DNA of 43,143 nt from an uncultured Colwellia sp. GTDB taxonomy: Bacteria > Pseudomonadota > Gammaproteobacteria > Enterobacterales > Alteromonadaceae. Below, one piece after another: positions 8,286 to 18,098 of the stretch. A model generated the notes under the pieces. It saw only the letters and a program-made list of their open reading frames with translations. It searched no databases and was not told the DNA's origin. Each line of letters starts with the position of its first letter. Within the stretch, counting starts at the first letter, position 1. The position numbers and the translations under genes are program-made. The DNA lies in assembly GCA_913058245.1 (NCBI GenBank), contig CAJXQJ010000020.1, positions 1-43,143 of the forward strand, in the 5' to 3' direction.

Positions 8286-9691
8286 TTTGAACCCTCAGCT
8301 GAATCTGGATTGTTTTCAACTTCCGTAGGTATAGGTTCATTTATTTGTTGGGTGCTTCTATTAGATGAATCTGCTTTTATTTTTTTCGGTTGAGTTAACT
8401 CGCGTATACTCTCTCGTATTACCGATAATGACTTTAAGTCGTTTGAATATTCGAAAGTAATATTTTTTGTCTTAAGGCTTATAATGGCCTCATTAAAATT
8501 TTTATTAACTTCGCTTTCTATATCAAAGTAGCTTATTAACCAAGATTGAATATCATTTAGTGACGCTATAAAAATATCTGACTCTGCCTTACGTGCACTC
8601 CATATTGCGTTCTGCAATTTTAAACTAAAATTCTCACGTAAATTTTGTTGAAAGCTTGGAGACATTAGTGGCTCTACATGGCCCGTGCGTCTTCGAACAG
8701 TAATATAATCATTAATAAATTTTTGCCATACTTTTAATAAGTTATCTTTCCAATCGCTAGTGCTGTTAGATATCTCATTTTTTGCAGGATCACTCTCATC
8801 TTTAGCCATTTCTACTTTTGTTAAAGGTAATGTTTGAACCTGCTGTTCAAGCGCCATCAATTTCAGGATCACTTCATCGGTGTCTAATTTTGGTAACAGT
8901 TGCAGGCTAGTAATGTCCTGTTGAATCGTTTGGCGTAATGGTAAATATTGCGGATCATTAAGCTCTTGAATACGTTGCTCTGCGTCATTTAGCAGGCCTA
9001 TTGCTGCTGTGGTGTCTTTTTCTAACCATAAGGTGCGTGATGCGATACGAATTAAATACTCGGCTTCGTGTAATAACCAATCACTTGGTTGATTCTGATT
9101 TAAACTTGCCATTTGTCGTTTAACTTTAGCGAGCTCTTGCTGCTGCTCAGAGATATTGTTCAGTGTATCGTGTTGAATGCTTTTTTCTATGGCTTTTAAC
9201 TGCGCACTGCTTTGCTGATTTTGTTGCTGAAGTTGCTGTGAAATCTGTGTTTGGTTTAATTGCAGTTGTTTTTGAAACTCAGTATTTAATTGTTTTGTAA
9301 ACTGTATTTTTTGTTGCTCTGCCCAAAAATAATGCCCAACGCTGGCAGCAATTGCCAGCAAAGCAAGCAGCAATGCCAATACTGCCGTTTTTGATAGTTT
9401 ATTTGGTTTTTCAGCTGCTATAGTTGCGGAAGTTTTTGCTGAAGAAGCCGCAGATGATTTATTCACAGGTGTTTTACTCTTATCATTGGTTTTTGCAGTA
9501 GTAGATACTTTTGTTTTTTTGATGTCGGTATCGGCTTTGTTTTCTGGTGTTTTATTACTTTTGGTTGTTGTTAAATTTATCGATGCAGATAGGTCTTGCT
9601 GATTTTCCGAACGCTCAGCGCTAGAACTACTCGAGGTAGTCTTATTGTCTTGGTTACTATTTTCTTGCTTGGGCTGATTTTTATCGCTCAT
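8282..9691 (-). CDS. hemX: HemX, membrane-anchored coiled-coil protein of the hem operon
   Basis: A 469-residue protein often labelled uroporphyrinogen-III C-methyltransferase, but with no methyltransferase (SAM-binding) motifs visible. Residues 1-100 form a polar low-complexity cytoplasmic tail rich in S, T, N, K and Q. One transmembrane helix spans about 103-123, followed by a glutamine-rich coiled coil (about 125-200) and a conserved domain with DWLLHEAEYLIRIA, the HemX signature. It overlaps hemY by 4 nt and follows hemD by 81 nt. Probably a scaffold for heme-pathway enzymes (inference). Confidence 0.93.
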   Translation of the reverse strand: MSDKNQPKQENSNQDNKTTSSSSSAERSENQQDLSASINLTTTKSNKTPENKADTDIKKTKVSTTAKTNDKSKTPVNKSSAASSAKTSATIAAEKPNKLSKTAVLALLLALLAIAASVGHYFWAEQQKIQFTKQLNTEFQKQLQLNQTQISQQLQQQNQQSSAQLKAIEKSIQHDTLNNISEQQQELAKVKRQMASLNQNQPSDWLLHEAEYLIRIASRTLWLEKDTTAAIGLLNDAEQRIQELNDPQYLPLRQTIQQDITSLQLLPKLDTDEVILKLMALEQQVQTLPLTKVEMAKDESDPAKNEISNSTSDWKDNLLKVWQKFINDYITVRRRTGHVEPLMSPSFQQNLRENFSLKLQNAIWSARKAESDIFIASLNDIQSWLISYFDIESEVNKNFNEAIISLKTKNITFEYSNDLKSLSVIRESIRELTQPKKIKADSSNRSTQQINEPIPTEVENNPDSAEGSK

Positions 9692-9772
9692 GACTGATCC
9701 TATCTTACATGTTGGCGCAGGTGCTTGCCTTTCTAACTAATTGCTCATTGAGAGCACTATAATTTTATATTC

Positions 9773-10516
9773 TCAAAATAACGCCAAAGACAGTGCTTGA
9801 GAGATAGCGTGTTTATTAGCACCATCAGCGTTAATAACCCGCTTTAGCCCTAATTTTTCGGCGTTTTTAGCAATGCGCTTGCTTGCCACTAACCAAATAC
9901 AATCATCTTGCCAGTAACTGTCTGAATCTTTAACTAAGTTTACTATGAATTCCAATAAAGCGTTACTGGTAACTAAGATACAATTTATCTGCTGTTGTTG
10001 CCATGATTTGATGACACTAACAGGGAAATTTCGCCAAACACGTCGATAACTTTCAAAATAATGAACATTGGCACCACGAGCCGTTAGTGTTTCGGCAATT
10101 AATTCTCGTCCACCATCACCGCGAATAATAATAACGTCTTTGGTATTAATATTATTTAGTCGTGGTAAGGCTAATAGCCCTTCACTGTCGTGTTGCTCAG
10201 GTATGCTTGCTGAGACATTTACCGTTTTGAGTTTTTGCTGTGTGGCACTTCCTACTGCAATAACATCTGATACTGGCCATTGCGCAATAGGCATAAGTTT
10301 TTCAGCAAACTCAACTGAGGCGACACTGACAAAAATAATGATAGGCGCCGCTAACTGGTGTTGTAAGTTTGTAAGTTGTTCGAGTGTATCTTTAGCTTGA
10401 TAATCAAAAAAAGGCTGACAATGACTTGCAATACCCTGACTTTCAAGGTGTTGTTGGAGCTCACGCCCAGCAGGTTCTGGGCGCGAAATTAAAATATTAA
10501 TCTTATTGTTGGTCAT
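9773..10516 (-). CDS. hemD: Uroporphyrinogen-III synthase
   Basis: Cyclises hydroxymethylbilane with inversion of ring D to uroporphyrinogen III. The frame is open to 10546, but the homologous N-terminus begins at the ATG at 10516 ([17 protein letters not shown]), giving 247 residues, close to E. coli HemD (246). This start overlaps the end of hemC by 14 nt. Family features include [11 protein letters not shown] at the start, [17 protein letters not shown] in the middle and [11 protein letters not shown], with the usual low overall conservation. The operon context makes the call firm. Confidence 0.93.
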   Translation of the reverse strand: MTNNKINILISRPEPAGRELQQHLESQGIASHCQPFFDYQAKDTLEQLTNLQHQLAAPIIIFVSVASVEFAEKLMPIAQWPVSDVIAVGSATQQKLKTVNVSASIPEQHDSEGLLALPRLNNINTKDVIIIRGDGGRELIAETLTARGANVHYFESYRRVWRNFPVSVIKSWQQQQINCILVTSNALLEFIVNLVKDSDSYWQDDCIWLVASKRIAKNAEKLGLKRVINADGANKHAISQALSLALF

Positions 10517-11435
10517 AAACCTGGCGAAGAATTTTATCGGCGCCATCTGCTAATAATGTTGTTGCCAGATCGTTACCAAGCTGTTCGGCATCGGCAGTTT
10601 TACCGCGTACTTCACTGGTTAAAATTTCGCTGCCATCAACCGCACCTACTAAACCGCGTAAATAGACTTCGTTATTTTCAATAATGGCGTAGCTGCCAAT
10701 TGGTACCTGGCAACCGCCTTCAAGTGCTCTGTTCATGGCTCGTTCTGCGAGTACGCGAATGCGTGTTTCATCACAGCCCAGTGGCGCAAGTAGGTTTTTA
10801 ATGGTGTTATCGTCAGTTCGGCACTCAATACCGACTGCACCTTGACCATTTGCCGGTAGCATAACTTCTGGAGCAATAAATTCACGAATACGCTCAGGCA
10901 TTTCTAAACGAATAAGACCAGCTGCCGCTAAAATAATCGCGTCATATTCGCCGTTATCTAGTTTCTTAAGGCGAGTATTTACATTACCGCGTAAATCACG
11001 AATATCTAAATCAGGACGTAATGCTTTAATTTGGCATTGGCGACGTAAGCTTGAGGTACCAACAATGGCGCCTTGTGGTAAATCTGCGAAACTTGCAATG
11101 GTATTTGAAACGAAAGCGTCACGAGGATCTTCACGCGGACAAATAATTTCTAAGCCTAAGCCTTCCGGAAACTCTACCGGTACATCTTTCATTGAGTGTA
11201 CGGCAATATCGGCGCGGTTTTCTAACATTGCCACTTCAAGTTCTTTAACAAATAGTCCTTTACCACCAACTTTAGCAAGTGGAGTATCAAGAATAATGTC
11301 ACCTTTGGTGGTCATAGGGACTAATTCCACGTTAATACCTGGATGAAAGTGCTCAAGTTGCGCTTTCACGTACTCTGCTTGCCATAGTGCTAAGGCACTT
11401 TTTCGCGTTGCAATACGAACTGTTTGTTGAGTCAT
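10503..11435 (-). CDS. hemC: Porphobilinogen deaminase (hydroxymethylbilane synthase)
   Basis: Polymerises four porphobilinogens into hydroxymethylbilane in the cytosol. 310 residues, usual length. Key features: [17 protein letters not shown] at the start, the catalytic-Asp region HSMKDVP near residue 80, [10 protein letters not shown], and the dipyrromethane-cofactor cysteine in [14 protein letters not shown] near residue 242. It lies 14 nt after cyaY and overlaps hemD, so it is the second gene of an apparent cyaY-hemCDXY operon. In E. coli cyaA lies between cyaY and hemC and hemC starts its own operon. Confidence 0.98.
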   Translation of the reverse strand: MTQQTVRIATRKSALALWQAEYVKAQLEHFHPGINVELVPMTTKGDIILDTPLAKVGGKGLFVKELEVAMLENRADIAVHSMKDVPVEFPEGLGLEIICPREDPRDAFVSNTIASFADLPQGAIVGTSSLRRQCQIKALRPDLDIRDLRGNVNTRLKKLDNGEYDAIILAAAGLIRLEMPERIREFIAPEVMLPANGQGAVGIECRTDDNTIKNLLAPLGCDETRIRVLAERAMNRALEGGCQVPIGSYAIIENNEVYLRGLVGAVDGSEILTSEVRGKTADAEQLGNDLATTLLADGADKILRQVYDQQ

Positions 11436-11449
11436 TTCGGTTACCTTAT

Positions 11450-11770
11450 TTATTGTGCAGACAGGACAATGGTTTCTTCTGCTTGTTTACTTACTGCGTC
11501 AGATAGAAACTGCCATAGTTCATCGCCGCCACGCTTATCAAGCCACTGATCATTTTCAAAGTGAAAGTGGTGACCATTAAATTTCGTTGCTACCCATATT
11601 TCGTGTAATGGTGCTTGTTTGTTAATGATGATTTTAGTCGCATTCTTGAAGGTTAGCGTGAGTAAACCACCAACCCCTTCATAATCGATATCGCAGCCAC
11701 AGTCTTCAATGGCTTCTTCTACTGCTAATAAGATATCATCGGCGGCTAAATTGTATTGACTATCATTCAT
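11450..11770 (-). CDS. cyaY: Frataxin-like iron-binding protein CyaY
   Basis: A 106-residue bacterial frataxin that binds iron and modulates IscS-dependent iron-sulfur cluster assembly. The N-terminal helix is acidic ([21 protein letters not shown]), the iron-binding type of surface, followed by the beta-sheet stretch [25 protein letters not shown] with the conserved family pattern NKQxPxxxIW. AAGGA precedes the ATG by about 7 nt. It is divergent from lptM and appears to lead the hem operon, with only 14 nt before hemC. Confidence 0.95.
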   Translation of the reverse strand: MNDSQYNLAADDILLAVEEAIEDCGCDIDYEGVGGLLTLTFKNATKIIINKQAPLHEIWVATKFNGHHFHFENDQWLDKRGGDELWQFLSDAVSKQAEETIVLSAQ

Positions 11771-11880
11771 TAACTATTCCTTTTTACCTAAGTGTTATGA
11801 TTGTTTAATCTTTGCTTGGTAATTATTGGTCATGGGATTATAAAACGTCTATCATGGGAAAAAAATCGAATAAATCAATT

Positions 11881-12051
11881 ATGCGTAAACAAATTGCAAT
11901 TATTTTCATCAGTTTGCTTAGTTTAGCCACAATATCCGGCTGCGGTATTAAAGGACCTTTATACCAAACTCCCGAGCAACAGCAAGAAAACTCGTCTAAA
12001 ACAAACGATGAAACCAATAAAAACAGTGAAAATACTAAGCTGACTAATTAA
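11881..12051 (+). CDS. lptM: Small lipoprotein LptM (YifL)
   Basis: A 56-residue lipoprotein precursor. Signal peptide MRKQIAIIFISLLSLATISGC ends in the lipobox ISGC, and the mature protein begins CGIKGPLYQTP, the invariant LptM start. In E. coli LptM assists the LptD/E lipopolysaccharide translocon in forming its native disulfides at the outer membrane. The open frame extends upstream to 11812, and ATG at 11854 is another possible start; 11881 gives a normal lipoprotein signal. No clear ribosome binding site precedes either. It is followed by lysA-dapF, the common order. Confidence 0.88.
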   Translation: MRKQIAIIFISLLSLATISGCGIKGPLYQTPEQQQENSSKTNDETNKNSENTKLTN

Positions 12052-12123
12052 TTAGCGCACATAGCAAAGATATTAGCAGCGGTATTATTTATTAAACGAG
12101 TATAAAATAGTAGGAATAGTTCC

Positions 12124-13371
12124 TTGGACTTTTTCAATCGTAAACAAAAAACCTTGTTTGCTGAACAATGTTCGGTACCTGCATTAGCAAAAGAATACGG
12201 CACGCCGCTTTACGTTTATTCTAGAGCGACTATTGAGCGACATTGGCATGCCTTTGATCAAGCTGCAGGCGATCGCCAGCATTTGGTGTGCTATGCGGTT
12301 AAAGCCAATAGTAATATTGCCGTACTTAATGTGATGGCGCGCTTAGGCTCAGGCTTTGACATTGTTTCAAAGGGCGAGCTATTACGCGTACTGGAAGCCG
12401 GAGGCGACCCTAAAAAGGTAGTTTTTTCTGGTGTGGGGAAAACGTCGGATGAAATTGCTTTTGCACTCGACTTAGGCATTTACTGTTTTAATGTTGAGTC
12501 GGCTGCAGAGCTAGATCGTATTCAAGATGTTGCTAAAAACCTAGATTTAGCCGCGCCAATATCACTACGTGTTAACCCTGATGTTGATGCCGGCACACAT
12601 CCTTATATTTCTACTGGCTTAAAAGAAAATAAATTTGGTATCAGTATTGATAAAGCGCCTGAACTATACGCTTATGCCGCGTCTTTATCGCACGTGAATA
12701 TTCAAGGAGTTGATTGTCATATTGGTTCTCAATTAACAGAAATACTGCCATTTTTAGATGCTTTAGATCGCGTCTTGAAGTTGATTGATATACTCGACGC
12801 GCAAGATATTTCAATTTCACATATTGATGTCGGTGGTGGTTTAGGTGTTTGTTATGATAATGAACAACCACCGCACCCAAATGAATATGCTAAAGCTATT
12901 GCTGACAAACTTGCTGGCCGTAAACTAAGCTTAATTTATGAGCCAGGCCGTGCAGTTATGGCAAATGCCGGCATATTAGTGACGGAAGTAGAATATATAA
13001 AAACCAGCGAAGATAGAAATTTTGCAATCGTTGACGCGGCAATGAATGACCTCATTCGTCCTTCTTTATATCAAGCTTGGCAAGCAATTATTCCCGTAGA
13101 ACAACGTAGTGATATTACTGAAGCTCAATATGACGTAGTTGGACCGATTTGTGAAACCGGTGATTTTTTAGGTAAAGAACGTAATTTAGCAATTGAGGCC
13201 GGTGATTTATTGGCAGTGCGAAGTGCTGGTGCTTACGGGTTTACCATGAGTTCAAATTATAACAGTCGACCACGAGCAGCAGAAGTGATGGTTGATGGCG
13301 ATAAGAGCCACTTGATTCGACAACGTGAAACCTACAGCCAACTGTGGCAAGGTGAACACTTATTACCGTGA
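12124..13371 (+). CDS. lysA: Diaminopimelate decarboxylase
   Basis: PLP-dependent fold-III enzyme that decarboxylates meso-diaminopimelate to L-lysine. 415 residues. YAVKANSN near residue 59 supplies the PLP lysine, with HIGSQ, the glycine loop DVGGGLGV, and GPICETGDFL carrying the active-site Cys. The start is TTG at 12124; AGGA at 12112-12115 sits 8 nt upstream, and the residues after it (DFFNRKQKTLFAEQ) align with family starts, so the rare codon looks real. dapF follows after 20 nt, pairing the last two lysine-pathway enzymes. Confidence 0.96.
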   Translation: MDFFNRKQKTLFAEQCSVPALAKEYGTPLYVYSRATIERHWHAFDQAAGDRQHLVCYAVKANSNIAVLNVMARLGSGFDIVSKGELLRVLEAGGDPKKVVFSGVGKTSDEIAFALDLGIYCFNVESAAELDRIQDVAKNLDLAAPISLRVNPDVDAGTHPYISTGLKENKFGISIDKAPELYAYAASLSHVNIQGVDCHIGSQLTEILPFLDALDRVLKLIDILDAQDISISHIDVGGGLGVCYDNEQPPHPNEYAKAIADKLAGRKLSLIYEPGRAVMANAGILVTEVEYIKTSEDRNFAIVDAAMNDLIRPSLYQAWQAIIPVEQRSDITEAQYDVVGPICETGDFLGKERNLAIEAGDLLAVRSAGAYGFTMSSNYNSRPRAAEVMVDGDKSHLIRQRETYSQLWQGEHLLP

Positions 13372-13391
13372 TGGTGTGAGAATAAATAGTA

Positions 13392-14222
13392 ATGTTAGTA
13401 AATTTTTCTAAAATGCACGGCTTAGGTAATGACTTTCTGGTGCTTGATAATGTCACGCAAAATGTTTATTTGTCGAATGAACAAATTAAGCAATTAGCGG
13501 ACAGAAATTTTGGTGTTGGCTTCGATCAAGTATTGGTGGTTGAGCCGCCGTATGATCCTGATTTAGATTTTCACTATCGTATTTTCAATGCTGATGGTAG
13601 TGAAGTGGGTCAGTGTGGCAATGGTGCTCGTTGCTTTGCTAAGTTTGTACGGTTAAAGAATCTAACCAATAAAAACAAAATTAGAGTTTCCACCCAATCG
13701 GGCAAAATGACATTATTTATTGAACGTGACGGTAATGTATCCGTCAATATGCCAGTGCCGCAATTTGAACCAAATAAAATCCCTTTTACCGCTCAAAAAG
13801 CCGAGGGCACATACATACTGCGCAGTGAAGAAGAAACCGTATTGTGTGGTGTTGTATCGTTAGGTAATCCGCATTGTGTACTCACTGTTGATGATGTTAA
13901 ACAAGCGCCGGTTGAGCAGCTTGGTAAGGCTTTATCGCATCATGAACGTTTTCCAAAACAAGCAAATGTGAGTTTTATGGAAGTGGTTTCGATGGAATAT
14001 ATCAAACTACGAGTATACGAACGCGGTGCTGCAGAGACCCTTGCTTGTGGCAGTGGTGCTTGTGCTGCAGTTGTTATTGGGCAAATGCAAAAGAAACTTA
14101 ATCGACAAGTTTTAGTCGACTTGCCTGGCGGCCAATTAAAAATTTATTGGAAAGGGCCAGGTAACTCAGTGAAAATGACAGGTCCGGCGGTTCATGTATT
14201 CGACGGGCAAATTAATTTATGA
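13392..14222 (+). CDS. dapF: Diaminopimelate epimerase
   Basis: Interconverts LL- and meso-diaminopimelate for lysine and peptidoglycan. 276 residues. Both catalytic cysteines are in their motifs: [13 protein letters not shown] near residue 75 and [12 protein letters not shown] near residue 219. [11 protein letters not shown] at the start is the family signature. The stop codon overlaps the next start (ATGA), so it is translationally coupled to the DUF484 gene. Confidence 0.98.
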   Translation: MLVNFSKMHGLGNDFLVLDNVTQNVYLSNEQIKQLADRNFGVGFDQVLVVEPPYDPDLDFHYRIFNADGSEVGQCGNGARCFAKFVRLKNLTNKNKIRVSTQSGKMTLFIERDGNVSVNMPVPQFEPNKIPFTAQKAEGTYILRSEEETVLCGVVSLGNPHCVLTVDDVKQAPVEQLGKALSHHERFPKQANVSFMEVVSMEYIKLRVYERGAAETLACGSGACAAVVIGQMQKKLNRQVLVDLPGGQLKIYWKGPGNSVKMTGPAVHVFDGQINL

Positions 14223-14944
14223 CACAAGATAAAAATAAATCTATGCAATCAAAAGAACCTCTATCATCTAGTGCAGCTGAGATGATATCGAACGATATTA
14301 GTTTAACCGATGAATTGGTGGTGACTTATTTACAAGATCACCCTGAATTTTTTAATCGCCAAGCCGAGTTTGTCACGGGCTTACGCTTACCTGATCATCA
14401 GCGTGGCGTAGTTTCTTTAGTTGAGCGCCAATTGTCACAACAGCGACAAAAAATTCATAACCTAGAAGAAGAGATCACTCAATTAATGGTGATCGCTAAT
14501 CAAAATGAGCAATTATTCGCTCTTTACAGTGACTTGTACTTACGATTATTAGATTGTTCAACCGCTGAAGAACTCTTGGATTGTTTGCACTTAGCTACGA
14601 CGCAATTATTATCATTAGACGCGTTAAAACTATGGCTAGCTAAACCAACTAAGGTTGAACATAATTCTATTGTTGACTCGGACTGTAGTGAAATTGTTGA
14701 AAGTAAATTAAGCAAAGATGGCTATTACTTTGGCCGTTTACAGCAAAGTGAACAAGAGCTGATTTTTGCTGAACCAACGCAAGGTTCTGTAGTATTAGTA
14801 CGACTAACGCACCATGATCAAGATATTGGCTTTTTAGCAATTAGTAGCCGTGATGCCGAGCATTTTGATCCAAGAATGGATACTTTGCTACTTAACCAAT
14901 TTAAAAAGTTGGTGGCTAAATTACTTCATCAGCAACTTTACTAA
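14219..14944 (+). CDS. DUF484 (YigA) family protein
   Basis: A 241-residue cytosolic protein of the DUF484 family, which adopts a GAF-like fold. Typical features are [19 protein letters not shown] near residues 37-55, a coiled coil ([24 protein letters not shown], about 68-92), then the GAF-like part ending [26 protein letters not shown]. Homologues lie between dapF and xerC in Enterobacteria and Pseudomonas; here the xerC neighbour is missing. Function unknown. It overlaps dapF by 4 nt. Confidence 0.92.
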   Translation: MTQDKNKSMQSKEPLSSSAAEMISNDISLTDELVVTYLQDHPEFFNRQAEFVTGLRLPDHQRGVVSLVERQLSQQRQKIHNLEEEITQLMVIANQNEQLFALYSDLYLRLLDCSTAEELLDCLHLATTQLLSLDALKLWLAKPTKVEHNSIVDSDCSEIVESKLSKDGYYFGRLQQSEQELIFAEPTQGSVVLVRLTHHDQDIGFLAISSRDAEHFDPRMDTLLLNQFKKLVAKLLHQQLY

Positions 14945-14953
14945 GTAAATTTA

Positions 14954-15679
14954 ATGAGATTTTATCGTCGCTTATTACCGTTTCAGGCTATTAGCTTTGA
15001 TTTGGACGATACCTTGTATAGTAATCACCCGATAATGTTAGCGACCGACAAAAAAATGGTTAGCTACTTTGCTCGGGTGTTGTCAGACTTTGGTATCGAT
15101 ACCACGAAAAATATTTATAACTTTCGTTTTTGGTTTCCATATCGTCAGCAAGCTATTTCACGTTGGCCTAGGCTAAAACACGATGTTGGTTTATTGCGTC
15201 AAAAAAGTTATTTTTTAGGGGCGCAAGCGTTAGGGCTAAATAGTAATGCTGCAACGGAAGTTGCTGACGCAGCCTTAGCTTATTTTGTTGAGCAACGTAG
15301 TAATTTTACTTTACCTCAAGCTACCCATGATTTTCTCGCTTATCTTAAAAGTAAAAAACCATTAGTTGCTATTACCAATGGTAATGTTGATACCGATAAA
15401 ATTGGTATCTCCCAGTATTTTACGCACCACTTTCATGCTTCAATTGAAAACCGCTTAAAGCCAGATGCCGATATGTTCAATAAAACCTGTGTGGCATTGA
15501 ATATTAGTGCTCAACAGCTATTACACGTTGGTGATTGTGGTAAAAATGACGTTTTGGGCGGCGTTAATGCTGGTTGTCAAACAGCCTGGTTAAATAAATA
15601 TTCTGTTGGTAAGCCATTAAAAATCATACCCACCTTAATGCTTGATAACGTTGAGCAATTGACAGAAGTTGTTGGCTAA
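14954..15679 (+). CDS. yigB: HAD-superfamily phosphatase, YigB-like
   Basis: A 241-residue haloacid-dehalogenase hydrolase. Motif I is DLDDTLY at about residues 17-23 with nucleophile and acid/base Asp; motif II is in VAITNGN, motif III is the Lys of RLKPDADMF, and motif IV is HVGDCGKNDVLGG. The long cap insert (about 25-110) is class C1. E. coli YigB dephosphorylates the riboflavin precursor 5-amino-6-(5-phosphoribitylamino)uracil and FMN, and the position before uvrD matches yigB. It begins 9 nt after the DUF484 gene. Substrate is inferred from synteny. Confidence 0.9.
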   Translation: MRFYRRLLPFQAISFDLDDTLYSNHPIMLATDKKMVSYFARVLSDFGIDTTKNIYNFRFWFPYRQQAISRWPRLKHDVGLLRQKSYFLGAQALGLNSNAATEVADAALAYFVEQRSNFTLPQATHDFLAYLKSKKPLVAITNGNVDTDKIGISQYFTHHFHASIENRLKPDADMFNKTCVALNISAQQLLHVGDCGKNDVLGGVNAGCQTAWLNKYSVGKPLKIIPTLMLDNVEQLTEVVG

Positions 15680-15897
15680 AGTGAATTCTAAGTAAACCTC
15701 TGCAGTATCAAGTTTACATATAGCTTTAAGCCGCCGCGCTAAATTTTAACTAAACTTTTTATAATACAAGGCTCTAGTTTTCATTGTTAATGTCGAAGCT
15801 ATATTGGAGATAACAATATAATTATCAATAGCGTTATTAATAAAGTGCTGAGCTTGCTATGATAGCGCCATATTTTTGTTATTAATTTTTACCTGTT

Positions 15898-18072
15898 ATG
15901 GACGTTTCTGAATTACTTGATTCGCTAAATGATAAGCAACGTGATGTTGTGGCCGCACCCTTACAAAATATGTTGGTGCTTGCCGGTGCGGGCAGTGGTA
16001 AAACACGAGTTTTAGTGCAGCGCATTGCTTGGTTGATGAAAGTTGAACAAGCCTCTCCTCATAGTATTTTAGCGGTAACTTTTACCAACAAAGCCGCTGC
16101 AGAAATGCGTGCTCGCGTTGAGCAAACTGTTGATGGTAATGTTCATGGCATGTGGGTTGGCACTTTCCATGGTTTAGCGCATCGTTTGTTGCGCATGCAC
16201 TTCCAGGAAGCGAAATTACCGCAAAGTTTTCAAGTATTAGATTCTGATGATCAATTACGGTTAATTAAGCGTATTGTGCGCTCATTAGAGCTTGATGAAA
16301 AACGCTGGCCAGCGAAACAATTTCTTTGGTATATCAATGGTAAAAAAGATGAGGGCTTGCGTCCTCAGCATATTGATACTCAGTTCGATGTTACTGAAGA
16401 AATGTTTGTTAAGGTTTATCGTGTTTATCAAGATACCTGTGATCGTGCCGGCTTAGTAGACTTTGCGGAATTATTGCTAAGAGCCCATGAGCTTTGGTTG
16501 AATAACCCTGAATTGCTACAACACTATCAACAGCGTTTTTCACACCTACTTGTTGACGAGTTTCAAGATACCAACGCCATTCAATATGCTTGGTTAAATA
16601 TGCTCGGCCAGAAAAGCGGTAATGTCATGATTGTGGGTGATGATGATCAATCTATCTATGGCTGGCGTGGTGCAAAAATTGAGAATATTCAACGATTCTT
16701 AAAAGATTTTGATGGCGCAAAAACCATTAAACTTGAGCAAAATTATCGTTCGACTGCCAATATACTAACTGCCGCAAACCAATTAATTGGTAATAACAAT
16801 AATCGCCTAGGTAAGGATTTATGGACCGATGGTGATGCGGGTGAAAAAATTTCTATTTATACTGCCTTTAATGAAATTGACGAGGCACGATTCATTGCAG
16901 GTCGTATTGCCGATTGGCAAAAAAATGATGGCTCGCTTGATGATGTTGCTATTTTGTATCGTAGTAATGCGCAATCGCGATTAATGGAAGAAGCGCTAAT
17001 TCAAGCCCAATTACCTTATCGAATTTATGGTGGCCTGCGATTTTTCGAACGTCAGGAAATTAAAGACGCTTTGGCGTATTTACGATTATTAAATAATCGT
17101 GATGACGATGCGGCATTTGAACGTATTATTAATACGCCGGCTCGAGGTATAGGTAATCAAACCTTAAGTTTAGTGCGCGATGCGGCGCGCAGTTTAGAGT
17201 GTACTTTGTGGCAAGCGTGCCAACATATGATGCAAAATGAACAACTTAAAGGGCGTAGCGCTAAGGTTATTCAACAGTTCATTCATTTAATTGATCAACT
17301 AGAAGATGATTCATGTAATTTGAACTTAGATCAGCAAGCCAATTTTGTTATTCAACATTCCGGTTTGAAAGCTATGTATCAAGCGGAAAAAGGCGAGCGT
17401 GCAGAGGCGAGAATTGAAAACTTAAATGAATTAGTTACCGCTTGTCAAACCTTTGAGGTTGATCCTGAGTTAGAAGAAGAACAAAGTGAATTAACGGCGT
17501 TTTTAACCCATGCTGCATTGGAATCTGGCGAATCACAAGCAGATGATTACGAAGCTGCGGTGCAATTAATGACTATGCACTCAGCCAAAGGTTTGGAGTT
17601 TCCTTTAGTTTTTATTGCCGGTTTAGAAGAAGGTATGTTCCCTTCGCAGCAATCGGTAGAAGATATAAGCCGCTTAGAAGAAGAGCGTCGCTTGTGTTAC
17701 GTTGGTATGACACGTGCTATGGAAAAACTGTACTTGTGTCATGCCGAAAGTCGTCGTTTATATGGCCAAGAAAAATATCACAAGCCAAGCCGTTTTCTTA
17801 AAGAACTACCTGACAAGTGTACTGAAGAAATTCGTATGCAAAATCAAGTGAGTCGTCCGAAAACTACGGGACGATTTTCATCAACCATTACTTTAGAAAC
17901 TTTTGAGAGCACAGGCTTTAAGTTAGGTCAAAATGTTCGTCATAAGAAATTTGGTGATGGGGTTGTGTTAAATTATGAAGGCAGTGGTGCGCAAAGTCGT
18001 ATTCAAGTAAATTTTGCAGATGTAGGCAGCAAATGGTTGGTTGTTGCCTATGCTAATTTAGAAGCGATATAA
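15898..18072 (+). CDS. uvrD: DNA helicase II (UvrD)
   Basis: Superfamily 1A 3'-5' helicase/translocase of mismatch repair and nucleotide excision repair. The 724-residue length is typical (E. coli 720). Walker A is AGAGSGKT at 29-36; other motifs are LLVDEFQDTNAIQY (II), VGDDDQSIYGWRGA (III), the EQNYRSTANI motif IV, LMTMHSAKGLEFPLVF (V) and YVGMTRAMEKLYL (VI). The C-terminal Tudor-like RNA-polymerase-binding segment (GVVLNYEGSGAQSRIQVNF) is present. I saw no clear LexA box upstream. Confidence 0.98.
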   Translation: MDVSELLDSLNDKQRDVVAAPLQNMLVLAGAGSGKTRVLVQRIAWLMKVEQASPHSILAVTFTNKAAAEMRARVEQTVDGNVHGMWVGTFHGLAHRLLRMHFQEAKLPQSFQVLDSDDQLRLIKRIVRSLELDEKRWPAKQFLWYINGKKDEGLRPQHIDTQFDVTEEMFVKVYRVYQDTCDRAGLVDFAELLLRAHELWLNNPELLQHYQQRFSHLLVDEFQDTNAIQYAWLNMLGQKSGNVMIVGDDDQSIYGWRGAKIENIQRFLKDFDGAKTIKLEQNYRSTANILTAANQLIGNNNNRLGKDLWTDGDAGEKISIYTAFNEIDEARFIAGRIADWQKNDGSLDDVAILYRSNAQSRLMEEALIQAQLPYRIYGGLRFFERQEIKDALAYLRLLNNRDDDAAFERIINTPARGIGNQTLSLVRDAARSLECTLWQACQHMMQNEQLKGRSAKVIQQFIHLIDQLEDDSCNLNLDQQANFVIQHSGLKAMYQAEKGERAEARIENLNELVTACQTFEVDPELEEEQSELTAFLTHAALESGESQADDYEAAVQLMTMHSAKGLEFPLVFIAGLEEGMFPSQQSVEDISRLEEERRLCYVGMTRAMEKLYLCHAESRRLYGQEKYHKPSRFLKELPDKCTEEIRMQNQVSRPKTTGRFSSTITLETFESTGFKLGQNVRHKKFGDGVVLNYEGSGAQSRIQVNFADVGSKWLVVAYANLEAI

Positions 18073-18098
18073 ATAGATTTCGAGGAAATGGATTGGTT

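Noticed and set aside
8282..9691. HemX as a true uroporphyrinogen-III methyltransferase
   Set aside because: No SAM-binding methyltransferase motifs; the protein is a low-complexity tail, one membrane helix and a coiled coil.
10068..10400. Plus-strand 110-residue ORF inside hemD
   Set aside because: Entirely antisense to hemD, with serine/cysteine-rich translation typical of a shadow frame and no ribosome binding site.
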